Assembly (NCBI RefSeq): GCF_008704425.1
Contig: NZ_CP023696.1
Location: 2,156,501-2,220,500, forward strand
Source of the DNA: Streptomyces fradiae ATCC 10745 = DSM 40063
Lineage (GTDB): Bacteria > Actinomycetota > Actinomycetes > Streptomycetales > Streptomycetaceae
Direction of reading: 5' to 3'
DNA: 64,000 bases
The notes under the pieces were generated by a model, which worked only from the letters and a program-made list of their open reading frames with translations, did no database searches and was not told the origin of the DNA. The number at the start of each line of letters is the position of its first letter. The stretch's first letter is position 1. The translations under genes were made by a program, and so were the position numbers. Of the stretch, positions 54,432 through 62,439 are shown piece after piece.

Positions 54432-54847
54432 GACTTTCCCTACTTCATCAAGGCGGCTCGCTCCGCTCACCGCGCGCGGCCCGGCCCCCGGCCGGGCCTG
54501 CGCTCCTGTCTCCGCCCCGCTCCAGCCCGGCCGGCGCCCGTGCCGCGCGCCCAGCGTTCAGCCGCCTGCTGCCAGAGAAGGGGTACGTCGTGGCTGGGGC
54601 GGTCGGCTCCACGGCTTTAGGCAGCCACTTTGGCGCGAGCCTCGAAGATCATGGCCCCAACGTCGTGCTTTACCGGGCAGGTCCACAGACTGCCCGACGC
54701 GCCCGAAGCTTACGGGGCCATGATCACTCGCGTCAAAGCAGCTCCAGCCCAAAGCCGTTCCGCCGACCTTTGCGCAGCGTTAACCCTTATTCCCGGTTGA
54801 AAGGAATCAGAAGCGCAATTCAACCGACTGCAATTATGCGCAGCCGT
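54432..54847. other. Intergenic region with nested inverted repeats
   Basis: A 9-bp hairpin GGCCCGGCC-CCC-GGCCGGGCC (54478-54498) lies after the Nudix gene. Further on, GATCATGGCCCC (54647-54658) and GGGGCCATGATC (54714-54725) enclose a smaller pair CGGGCAG/CTGCCCG (54674-54696). GC falls sharply from about 54770, where the restriction cargo begins. No gene. The structures could be a terminator for the restriction operon, an RNA, or part of an origin. Confidence 0.6.
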
Positions 54848-57448
54848 CTAGTAGTTGGACGCGTGAGCACTGAGATAGAGAGTTTCAGCATCACTCGCAC
54901 TCGCCACCGCTTCACGAACCGACTGCTTCGTTAGATCCAAGACTCGCAGAACCCCGTCTTTTACTTCAGCGATTGCCTCAATCCGGTGAAATTCAGATCC
55001 GTAGGTTTCCGCGAAATTCGCCAACCCTCGCAGCTTAGGCATAGCATCCCCGAAATGGATGCCATGAGGATCAATTATGCTCGCTTTCACGTCACTGTCG
55101 TTACCTCTGCTGAAAAACAGGAAATCCGGACACATGCGACGCCATTTATCGCCTGCGTCTTTGTAGGCGATAGTCAGGGCATCCTGTGAGGCTCGACTAG
55201 GGTTCCTATACCAGCCCACAATGCCAGGACGGGCTAGCTCAGCGTCCACGACGCGAATCTCCCAGCCGTTTAGTTCTCCCACCGGAAAGTTACCGTCAGA
55301 ATCACAGAGGAGGTGGAGCGGGCGGAAAGGAACGGGTTCGCCATCAGCAGTCTTCGTCGATTCCGTGCGAACCTTCGGTCGAGCTATGTCAATGCGCTGC
55401 GGATCCTTCGATTCAGCAACCAGGTCGTTGTAGATCGCCTGACGCTCGTGATTAAGGTCCTTAATAGCAACGCGATGCAAACTCAGCCAGTTAATGGCAA
55501 TTTCGTCGGCTTCACGCTCAAGAGCATCCTTCACACCATCTACCAGCGCCAGGGCAGCCACCTGAAGGTAGGAATCACGAAGCCCATCGTCGTCTGACTC
55601 ATCATCTTCCGGCCCCGCAAGGTATGCCGCATATCGACGGGCCAAGTCTAGTGTCAGGATCCTTCCTGCCGCCTTGAAGGCATCTTCGACTACTCGATCG
55701 TCAGCTAGCTCGGTGAAGGAGATATTTTCCATTCCGTGAGTGTTCAAGCCGGCGACAATCGTCTCGCCGCGCACTGTAAGGATCGATTGGGCTGATTCCT
55801 CGACCCGCGCCTTGTGCCTTGCCAGCAGCCCGTCCAAGACAGAGAACAACTCTTGGTATGCCTTCTTGCCAGCCTGGACCTCAATGCCATCCGCGGCCAG
55901 AGCGTGCGCCAGCGACATCAAGCGCTTGATGGGACGCGCCGTCTTCTTAGGGAGTGACTCAGAAGGCAAGCTGTCGAAACACTCCCAAATCTCAGCGGAG
56001 ATCGCGGGATTTGCCTTCATGTCGACAGGTGCCACTAGCACTCGGCGTCCATTACCACCGCCCGAACCGCCGGTACCATCATCACCCTCGCTCTTATTGC
56101 CCAGCAGCACATCAGCGACGGACTTAGCGGTAGCTCGGTCAAAGAACGGGAGCAGGCAATCTACCCCGTTGAGACGATCATTACCCGGCACCCTCCTAGC
56201 CAACGGGGTACGCACCATGCGCCCTAGCAGCTGAGTAATGTGAGTCTCATCCCGGGCAGGCCTGAAGGAGATTAGGATTTCGGCACGGGGGCAATCCCAA
56301 CCAGTTGAGATGGCGTCTTTCGCGAAAAGAATGCGCACGTTCGCCAGATCTTGCACTTGCTCGGGCTTAACGTACGGTACCTCAATATCGCCAAGCTCTA
56401 GGGTAGCTCGATCTCCGAATACATGAGCGAAGGCATCACGGGGAATGCTGGGCCATTCCTCAGTGATAGCATCGACGGCGCTGATCAGCATTTCGTGCGT
56501 TGGAGTATTGGGAACCTGCAGAACCATCAAAGGAACTACTGGTTCATTGATGTCTCCTTGGCTCTCCGCGTATTCGCGCCACAGCGTGGTCGACTCGACC
56601 AGCTTTCGCGTAGCTCGCGTTAGGAGCACCGTATCGAAACTGCCAGTCTCCGATGGAAAGTCGAGCCGTACGTCATCCTTCAGCAGACCAGATTCCTGGA
56701 CTCGGGCGGGGTCCACGATCACGGGCGGATATGTCGTGCGCCCCTTGGATTCCTGCATGGCGACGTTGAACCGCTCGACGGTTGCGCTTATGCCCCACAC
56801 AATAGGGACCGCAGGTACCCCGTTGGATCCATTAACGAGTCGCCTAACAATCGTCTGCTTCTCTGAAGCTTCCGCCTTCGACTGCCTCTTCATCCCTCTG
56901 TGAGCCTCATCAAGGATCACAATAAGCGTGAGATTGTCATCCTCGATTGTATTCCGGATTGTATCCCAAATGGTATACAAGCGGAGGTCCGGGCGGACAG
57001 AGAATTCGGCGAATGGAGTTGATCCGTCCTCCGGTTCTCCCTTAACCAACAAGGTGCCCTTGGCCAACTTCTGCCGGTTGAGGAAGTACACTTTTCCAGC
57101 TTCGAACTTCTCCTGATTGAAATTGTTTTCAATCACCTCGAAGCGAGCGTACGGGAGGCGATCGGCTGACTCAATCAACCTAAAGCGCGTCTGCTCGTTC
57201 AGCGAAGGGTCGTCCGTGAACCACAGGACGACTGCGGACTTGTCCCCCTCGAACTCGAACTCGTCGTTACCGTCGAAAAGGGCTTCGAGGACCGCAGCTG
57301 CCATAACGGTCTTTCCTGCACCCGTCGTGGCAGTAAGTGAAAAAGCAGTAGGGCGGCCCTTACGCCTATAGTCATCCATTGCGTCATGCAAGTTCGAGAG
57401 AACCTCGCCGACGGCATCCAGCTGATAGTCTTTTAGCGTGAACCTCAC
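54848..57448 (-). CDS. Type III-like restriction enzyme subunit (Res), DEAD/DEAH helicase
   Basis: 866 residues; GTG start (complement of 57446-57448). Superfamily 2 motor: Walker A TTGAGKT (41-47), DEAH (180-183), SAT (221-223), a helicase C domain with KDAISTGWDCPRAEILI and HITQLLGRMVRTPL. The C-terminal nuclease-like part reads PDFLFFSRGNDSDVKASIID followed by PHGIH. A PD-(D/E)xK core is expected there, but the ExK is not plain. It lies 6 bp after the methyltransferase frame on the same strand. Base composition is well below the chromosome. Its job would be to cut unmodified DNA, so an altered partner methylase matters. Confidence 0.88.
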   Translation of the reverse strand: MRFTLKDYQLDAVGEVLSNLHDAMDDYRRKGRPTAFSLTATTGAGKTVMAAAVLEALFDGNDEFEFEGDKSAVVLWFTDDPSLNEQTRFRLIESADRLPYARFEVIENNFNQEKFEAGKVYFLNRQKLAKGTLLVKGEPEDGSTPFAEFSVRPDLRLYTIWDTIRNTIEDDNLTLIVILDEAHRGMKRQSKAEASEKQTIVRRLVNGSNGVPAVPIVWGISATVERFNVAMQESKGRTTYPPVIVDPARVQESGLLKDDVRLDFPSETGSFDTVLLTRATRKLVESTTLWREYAESQGDINEPVVPLMVLQVPNTPTHEMLISAVDAITEEWPSIPRDAFAHVFGDRATLELGDIEVPYVKPEQVQDLANVRILFAKDAISTGWDCPRAEILISFRPARDETHITQLLGRMVRTPLARRVPGNDRLNGVDCLLPFFDRATAKSVADVLLGNKSEGDDGTGGSGGGNGRRVLVAPVDMKANPAISAEIWECFDSLPSESLPKKTARPIKRLMSLAHALAADGIEVQAGKKAYQELFSVLDGLLARHKARVEESAQSILTVRGETIVAGLNTHGMENISFTELADDRVVEDAFKAAGRILTLDLARRYAAYLAGPEDDESDDDGLRDSYLQVAALALVDGVKDALEREADEIAINWLSLHRVAIKDLNHERQAIYNDLVAESKDPQRIDIARPKVRTESTKTADGEPVPFRPLHLLCDSDGNFPVGELNGWEIRVVDAELARPGIVGWYRNPSRASQDALTIAYKDAGDKWRRMCPDFLFFSRGNDSDVKASIIDPHGIHFGDAMPKLRGLANFAETYGSEFHRIEAIAEVKDGVLRVLDLTKQSVREAVASASDAETLYLSAHASNY

Positions 57449-57454
57449 GAGTAA

Positions 57455-59182
57455 TTACCCCCGGCCGGCGTTGATTTCGAAGTTGTTCAGATACGACTCA
57501 TAAAGGCGCACCGGGGTAACCCTATGCGGCAGCTCCTTGCAGACCAGCTGAAATCGGCGATCATCATCAGTGACAATGTACGCCATCTCCACTGATTCCC
57601 GCTGCATAACTTTGGCGATAAACTCGGCCGACGTATCGAGGTCGAAAAGCACTCCATACGTATCGGCGACAGCGAAACTATCTGTGGCTTCCTCGATTTT
57701 CTGACCGCGAGCGCCAGCCTTTAGCCACAACAAGGGGCCAATCGATTCAAAGGCACGGTTATGGGCAACCCGCCGCGGAGACTCGTATGTCAGATCGAAG
57801 AACTCCACGTTCTCTTCAAATCCGTCTGCAATCGGAAACGGATCAGTGAATCGATAGTTGCCTTCGATGGCATTACCGTCAGAATCAATGCCTGTGAACG
57901 CTGCACGAATACGCGGCTTCGTGATGTACTCACAAATGCCGACCTTTTCCCATTCCGCGTCGCCAGGCCTATAACCCTGCGCTCTGAGCTCACCCTGCTC
58001 TTCTTCTGACACCTCATTGTTTGTAATGCAGATACAGCGTCGCTGGCCACCGTCCTGATGGTTCAGGCGTGCTACTGCATGCATCGTCGTACCGGACCCA
58101 GCGAAAAAATCAATTACTACGGCATCCGGCTTGTTGCCGATGTAGTACCGAAGAGCGTCTTCCACTGCGTAAAGTGATTTCGGGAAGGGGAAGGACCTGC
58201 GGGGAAGGAACTTCTTAAGAAGTGTGGACCCGTGTTCGGTGGCGCTGTAGGCCCCGTTAGTCCACATCGTTTTTCCTACCTGCGTACGCACCCTCCCTTC
58301 GGCGTTCTTGACGATCAGTGCTCCTGTTTCATCCCTCCCCTCCACAACCAGCTCGCCATTGCTGATCGCAGCCATATGACCCTTCGTGAGGAAAGACAAT
58401 CCCCAGCGACCCGTTCTCGCGTTCCGGCGCCCAATACGGATTCGGCCCTCGGCTAGGTACTGGCGGAAGGTAGGAGCCGAAAGCTGCCAACAAGCCTCGG
58501 TACCATCCTTCTTGATCGGCCACTGAGCTATGCATCCCGGCGGTGCAGCCGGCGCATCACTTATGTCTACCTCAAGTGGCAAGTGATCTCCGCAGCCCGC
58601 AATTAGTCCAGTGTCCTCATGAATGTATACGGGAAAGAACTTGGCCTTCGTGTCTTGGCGTCGAGAGTTGCCACCCGATCGCTGGAAAGGCTCCCAAGTA
58701 AACGGCTTCGCCTCTCCATCCTCACGCAAGAAGGTAGAGGTGCCTGGGGTGGTATCAGTGATTGTGCGCGCTGGGCGAGCGCTTCCAATATGAACAAATA
58801 GAAGATGCTCGTCAACACGCGAGAACTGGTCAATGATGGACGCGCCAGCAGGGTTGATAAGCACAGTTACCATCTGCACCTTGCTTCCAGTGAACATTTG
58901 CTGGAGCAGCAGGGCGATTCGGTGTACCTCGTTTTCATCGATGGCCAGGATCAGGACTGAATTCCTGGGATTTAGCAATCGCTTGGCCAGCTTTAGCCTG
59001 CGCTCCATAAACGCGAGCCACTTAGAGTGCCTGTAGCTGTCGTCCTTATCTACGTAATTGTTGTTATACTTCCAGTCTTTTGCACCGGTGTTATATGGGG
59101 GGTCGATGTAGATTGCGTCTACCTTACCCTCGTGTGTGTAAAGCAAGGTCTGTAGCGCATGATAATTCTCCGCATTGATCAC
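57455..59182 (-). CDS. Site-specific DNA methyltransferase (Mod), catalytic part
   Basis: 575 residues from an internal GTG that overlaps the stop of the upstream fragment (GTGA). It holds both methylase motifs: DPPYNTG (27-33) in the order of beta-class amino methylases, and the SAM loop IDFFAGSGTTMHAVARL (about 357). A TRD-like middle part contains SFLTKGHMAAISNGEL. The frame upstream reads FRDPIYPGLRSTGKVERGGD, which belongs to the same protein, so the true gene started at 59616 and is now cut by a -1 frameshift near 59258. Whether this truncated product can work is unknown. Confidence 0.85.
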   Translation of the reverse strand: MINAENYHALQTLLYTHEGKVDAIYIDPPYNTGAKDWKYNNNYVDKDDSYRHSKWLAFMERRLKLAKRLLNPRNSVLILAIDENEVHRIALLLQQMFTGSKVQMVTVLINPAGASIIDQFSRVDEHLLFVHIGSARPARTITDTTPGTSTFLREDGEAKPFTWEPFQRSGGNSRRQDTKAKFFPVYIHEDTGLIAGCGDHLPLEVDISDAPAAPPGCIAQWPIKKDGTEACWQLSAPTFRQYLAEGRIRIGRRNARTGRWGLSFLTKGHMAAISNGELVVEGRDETGALIVKNAEGRVRTQVGKTMWTNGAYSATEHGSTLLKKFLPRRSFPFPKSLYAVEDALRYYIGNKPDAVVIDFFAGSGTTMHAVARLNHQDGGQRRCICITNNEVSEEEQGELRAQGYRPGDAEWEKVGICEYITKPRIRAAFTGIDSDGNAIEGNYRFTDPFPIADGFEENVEFFDLTYESPRRVAHNRAFESIGPLLWLKAGARGQKIEEATDSFAVADTYGVLFDLDTSAEFIAKVMQRESVEMAYIVTDDDRRFQLVCKELPHRVTPVRLYESYLNNFEINAGRG

Positions 59183-59616
59183 AGCATGGAAGGGCTTGTC
59201 CCCTCCCCGCTCGACCTTCCCCGTGGAACGCAGTCCGGGATAAATCGGGTCGCGGAAATTGCGACAACAACGAGGTCGTCCGTCTTTCTTTCGTCGGTGA
59301 CGAACTCTCCGTTACGCTGGTCCACATACACAAGTGTCGCCATAGCCGAATCGCCATCGCGTCGAATGCCAGTAACACGCCAAATTCTATTGTCCGGGTG
59401 ACGGAATGCCGAGGAAGAGCGCTCGGGAAGGAACCTTACTTTGTCACCTTTCCGGATAATCCGGCTCGGCAATTCGACGGTTTCGGGCGTGTGCCTCTCG
59501 AAGTGGAGACCGAACGATCTGCGGGCTGTAATCGCATTTACTTCTGCGGAGAGGTCTGCAGCCAAATTCGGGTTGCTCTGCTGCACCTGGCGCAGTAGTT
59601 CGGTCAGGCGTGACAT
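59179..59616 (-). pseudogene. N-terminal fragment of the same Mod methyltransferase, frameshifted
   Basis: ATG (complement of 59614-59616) after GGGGAGAA gives MSRLTELLRQVQQSNPNLAA and continues with FGLHFERHTPETVELPSR, RKGDKVRFLPER and WRVTGIRRDG, the usual N-terminal domain of this methylase family. After DDLVVVA at about 59262 the frame turns to unrelated sequence and stops at 59179. The expected continuation FRDPIYPGLRSTGKVERGGD is in the -1 frame. One missing base explains both pieces. Confidence 0.85.
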
Positions 59617-60223
59617 CGCATTCTCCCCGGGCGTTGAGTTAGCGTGCTATCTAGCTGGTGGTGAGCAGGGTCATGCTACTCGCTCTTGGCGGGCAGCTAG
59701 CCTGGTTGGTCCACAGTGACCATCCGAGGCCGTCGCGAGCGCATCATCTCCGTCGCTCCTACAGGGCAGGCGCCTTTCAGGGCAGTCGGCAGGCGGACTG
59801 CAGTTCGCATGCCGACGTGTGCGGGGGTGCAGAGCTCCATGAGCAAGCTAGCGACGACCTCCCCTGCCCGACGAGTGCCGATGATGCGCTGTGGACTGTG
59901 CGTGGACAGATGCAGTGCAACTGGCACCTAGCAAGCCTCTGAGCTGCGGTGATGTTAGACCCGCGCTCGGCCTCCGGAGCCGTGTGCCCCTCCGCGCGCC
60001 GCGGAGGGGCTGGCCGGCAACAACGCGGCAGCGTGGCTGAGGCCGGTGGGGGTGCAGCCAGGCACACGCGCGCCTGGTCGGTCGGCGCGCCCGCCATCGT
60101 GGCTGACTGTCGTTGGCTGAGGTTCTTGCCACGACCGAGCTGGATGAAGCGGTCAGTCACGGTTACCCCCGGCGCCCTGTGGTCGGCGTCGCGGCACTGC
60201 TTCTCCGTAAGGAAACACGAAAA
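59617..60223. other. Gene-poor region upstream of the mod gene
   Basis: 607 bp of mixed composition with short antiparallel frames (about 59697-59931) that share no known motif. It contains a strong hairpin at 59986-60010 and presumably the promoter of the restriction-modification genes. Confidence 0.45.
59986..60010. repeat. Perfect 11-bp hairpin
   Basis: GCCCCTCCGCG-CGC-CGCGGAGGGGC, no T-run on either side. Possible replication or structural element of the AICE; it also resembles GC-rich streptomycete terminators. Confidence 0.7.
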
Positions 60224-60253
60224 GAGGCGCCCAAACCATGGCCTGGGCGCCTC
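60224..60253 (-). terminator. Terminator of the six-gene GntR operon
   Basis: GAGGCGCCCA and TGGGCGCCTC enclose a 10-base loop. Read on the minus strand, the hairpin is followed by TTTTCGTGTTT, a classic intrinsic terminator, 55 bp past the last gene. Confidence 0.85.
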
Positions 60254-60307
60254 TCCCCAATGAGGTGGGACAACAGTCGGCTTGCAGCCGTCGCCGTGCG
60301 CCGACTG

Positions 60308-60610
60308 TCAGAGGTGGTGGGGCTCGGTCGCAGTCAAGCGGTGTCCTCGGCTGGTGGCGACGCGGAGTACGTCTCGCAGGGTTCGGGTCAGTTCTTGTGC
60401 CAGGTGGCGCAGGGCTTCCGTGCCTGCCTCTCCGGCGCCGAGGGTTTCCTCGGCTTCGTCCAACAGGTCGGCTGCCGTGCCCAGCTGGACCGCTTCGATG
60501 TTGTCGGCCAGGCGGGACATGTAGCTGTCCCTGTCGTCGGTGCTCAGGTAGCAGGGCTTGCCGCCCGGGCCGGACCACGGGAGGAGTCGTAGTTCGTTCG
60601 GTGTGGTCAT
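60308..60610 (-). CDS. 100-residue protein of the AICE accessory operon
   Basis: ATG (complement of 60608-60610) overlaps the stop of the GntR gene (ATGA). MTTPNELRLLPWSGPGGKPC and YLSTDDRDSYMSRLADNIEA, then helices (AADLLDEAEETLGAGEAG; LAQELTRTLRDVLRVA). I recall similar proteins beside GntR regulators in streptomycete elements, always without a function. Likely cytoplasmic and helical. Confidence 0.78.
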   Translation of the reverse strand: MTTPNELRLLPWSGPGGKPCYLSTDDRDSYMSRLADNIEAVQLGTAADLLDEAEETLGAGEAGTEALRHLAQELTRTLRDVLRVATSRGHRLTATEPHHL

Positions 60611-61350
60611 GCTCGCGTCTGCCTCTCATAGGTCATGGCATGGGTGGTGAAGACGGCGTCAACGCGGTCCCCCGGAAACACCAGGAACGCCGCTTCGACG
60701 ACCCGCCCGGCGGCGTCGGTGGCCACACGTGTGATCGCGAGGACCGGCGCGGTGGCGTGGGTCCGGAGGTTCGATGCTTCGTCCGGTGTCGGTGGGCGGG
60801 CGCAGACCGTCTCCCGCACCGCAGCCGGCGGAAGGCCGAGGACGGCGAATCTCGTGACCGCCTCGCGGCACAGTGGTTGCTGGTCGAGCACACCGGCCGG
60901 AGCCAGGTCCCGCGGAATGTAGATGCGTGCCAGTCCATGCGGCGCGTCCCCTGTGTGGCTGACGCAGACGAACTCCGCAAGGGGGCTTCCCGCCGGAAGC
61001 TTCAGTAGGGCGGCGAGATGCCCGCGCGCCTGAACCGTGGCGCTGCGCACGGTGACGTGCAAGGCCGCTTCGGCGGCCGTCCACGGGTCGAGCGTTCCCC
61101 AACCCCCGACGTACATGGCCTTGCGGAGCGGCCGACGGACGAAGTTGCCCTTGCCGTGGATCTTCTCGACGAGCCCTTCGCCCTGGAGGACCGCGAGAGC
61201 GCGGCGCAGGGTCACCGTGCTGACCTTGTACTGGTCCGCCAGGCCGGCCTCGGACGGCAGGCGTTCACCGGGCTTGATGCGGCCGGTCGTGATCTGGTCT
61301 CGGAGGTCGTTCGCGATCTCGTGGTGGCGCGGGGGCATGGGCCCGGTCAC
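60607..61350 (-). CDS. GntR/HutC-family regulator in the accessory operon
   Basis: 247 residues. Winged helix at about 8-75 (IKPGERLPSEAGLADQYKVS; TVTLRRALAVLQGEGLVEKI) and UTRA domain behind it (about 95-240, SPLAEFVCVSHTG). The GTG at 61350 overlaps the preceding stop by 4 bp; an ATG at 61338 is the alternative. The Arg-rich KGNFVRRPLRKAMYVGG follows the wing. It probably senses a ligand and controls its own or the divergent operon. Confidence 0.85.
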   Translation of the reverse strand: MTGPMPPRHHEIANDLRDQITTGRIKPGERLPSEAGLADQYKVSTVTLRRALAVLQGEGLVEKIHGKGNFVRRPLRKAMYVGGWGTLDPWTAAEAALHVTVRSATVQARGHLAALLKLPAGSPLAEFVCVSHTGDAPHGLARIYIPRDLAPAGVLDQQPLCREAVTRFAVLGLPPAAVRETVCARPPTPDEASNLRTHATAPVLAITRVATDAAGRVVEAAFLVFPGDRVDAVFTTHAMTYERQTRA

Positions 61351-61568
61351 CGCCTTCCCATGCGCACGGCGACGAGCCGGGTGCGTGCGTGCATCGTCAA
61401 CAACTCGCCCGACTCGAAGAGCAGTTGTTTGGCGCCTTGGGGCAGTTGGAAGAGGTCCTGCACCCGCCAGAAGAGGCCCCCGACCTCGATGACATCGCCG
61501 CGGCGCACCGTAGCCGCGGTCACGTCGATGCTGGCGGCCGGCACGCTCCTGAGAGTGCGGTCGATCAC
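61347..61568 (-). CDS. 73-residue small beta-rich protein
   Basis: GTG (complement of 61566-61568) coupled to the upstream stop (GTGA). VIDRTLRSVPAASIDVTAAT, then RRGDVIEVGGLFWRVQDLFQ and LPQGAKQLLFESGELLTMHA, a pattern typical of a small barrel fold. Unknown role; it precedes the GntR gene with a 4-bp overlap. Confidence 0.72.
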   Translation of the reverse strand: MIDRTLRSVPAASIDVTAATVRRGDVIEVGGLFWRVQDLFQLPQGAKQLLFESGELLTMHARTRLVAVRMGRR

Positions 61569-61762
61569 CGTTCCACCCCCGCACAAGTGGAACGGCCGGG
61601 CGTCGAGTGGCACAGGCAGTCGCACGTCTCGTAGACCACCGGGATGTCGATCGGCGGCGACAGCGGGGAAGTGTCCACGCACGTGCGGTGTGTGCCGATC
61701 CGGCATGCGGTGGATCGGTAAGGGATGGCGGCGGTGACGTGAGGCTGTCGGCGTGGGTTCAT
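61565..61762 (-). CDS. 65-residue Cys-rich protein
   Basis: ATG (complement of 61760-61762) overlaps the preceding stop. It has five Cys: TACRIGTHRTCVDTS and YETCDCLCHSTPGRSTCAG, plus a His, suggesting a small zinc site. It is coupled to both neighbours by 4-bp overlaps. No family recognised. Confidence 0.68.
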   Translation of the reverse strand: MNPRRQPHVTAAIPYRSTACRIGTHRTCVDTSPLSPPIDIPVVYETCDCLCHSTPGRSTCAGVER

Positions 61763-62070
61763 CCGTGAGCCCCCAGGAGCGTCGAGCAGGCCTCGGCAGG
61801 GAGGCGGGGAGCGACGATCACTGAGCGCGTCCGTACCCGCTGCTCCCAGGCCAGCAGATACGGACGCACGAGCGCGACGTCCTCACCGGCGAGCGAGTGC
61901 CCGTAGTCCTGGGCGTAGGGCGGGACCGGACGGGTTGTCGACCCGTCGGCGGGCTCGGGGGGTACCAGCTCCGTCGGCGGCCGGTACGGCGTTAAGGGGC
62001 GGCGGTGCCTGCCCTTGGGGAAGTACCGCGCTCTGGTGAGCAAGGCGGCACGGCGGATACGGTTGAACAC
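61759..62070 (-). CDS. 103-residue basic protein
   Basis: GTG (complement of 62068-62070). The N-terminus MFNRIRRAALLTRARYFPKG and RHRRPLTPYRPP is strongly basic; then GHSLAGEDVALVRPYLLAWE and QRVRTRSVIVAPRLPAE. It may bind nucleic acid, but no domain is recognised. It lies 12 bp after the first gene of the operon. Confidence 0.7.
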   Translation of the reverse strand: MFNRIRRAALLTRARYFPKGRHRRPLTPYRPPTELVPPEPADGSTTRPVPPYAQDYGHSLAGEDVALVRPYLLAWEQRVRTRSVIVAPRLPAEACSTLLGAHG

Positions 62071-62082
62071 GCTGCTCAGCTC

Positions 62083-62388
62083 CTATCGCTGATGGCTCGG
62101 TCCCCCGACATCGCCCGTCGTGGGGACCGTTTTGCGTACGACCGCCCAGAGGGTGCGGTCGTTCAGGCTGGTGGCCAGCAGCCCGAATTGGTCGGCCTCG
62201 GCCACCACTTGAAGGACCTCCCGCCATAAGTCCGCGGAGAGCGATCCCGGTACTTCCGCTTCGACCGTCGTGTGCCGGCCGTGCTCCCGCACGCGTGCGG
62301 GAAGCCCGAGGGCGGACAACCGGGCGGCGATGCCCGCCGCGCTAACTCCCGAAGCGGGCACAGGGCAGCCTCCGTCACCGGCAATCAC
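62083..62388 (-). CDS. 101-residue protein, first gene of the accessory operon
   Basis: GTG (complement of 62386-62388) gives VIAGDGGCPVPASGVSAAGI, then RLSALGLPARVREHGRHTTV, EAEVPGSLSADLWREVLQVV and DRTLWAVVRKTVP. The sequence looks like a small alpha/beta fold. The start lies 11 bp from the first CTAG palindrome, so it is under the same control as the divergent GntR gene. No family recognised. Confidence 0.68.
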   Translation of the reverse strand: MIAGDGGCPVPASGVSAAGIAARLSALGLPARVREHGRHTTVEAEVPGSLSADLWREVLQVVAEADQFGLLATSLNDRTLWAVVRKTVPTTGDVGGPSHQR

Positions 62389-62399
62389 TTTCAGTGAAG

Positions 62400-62430
62400 C
62401 TAGTTAACTAGATTAGAGCTAGTGGACTAG
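62400..62430. promoter_or_regulatory. Twin CTAG palindromes between divergent AICE operons
   Basis: CTAGTTAACTAG (62400-62411, perfect) and CTAGTGGACTAG (62419-62430), 19 bp centre to centre, cover the space between the six-gene operon and the GntR gene. Likely operator of that GntR protein, acting on both promoters. Confidence 0.7.
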
Positions 62431-62439
62431 ATTTTCCAT

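Noticed and set aside
59179..59270. Programmed -1 frameshift in mod
   Set aside because: The local sequence GCAATTTCC is not an X-XXY-YYZ slippery heptamer in the right frame and no strong stem follows; mutation or read error is more likely.
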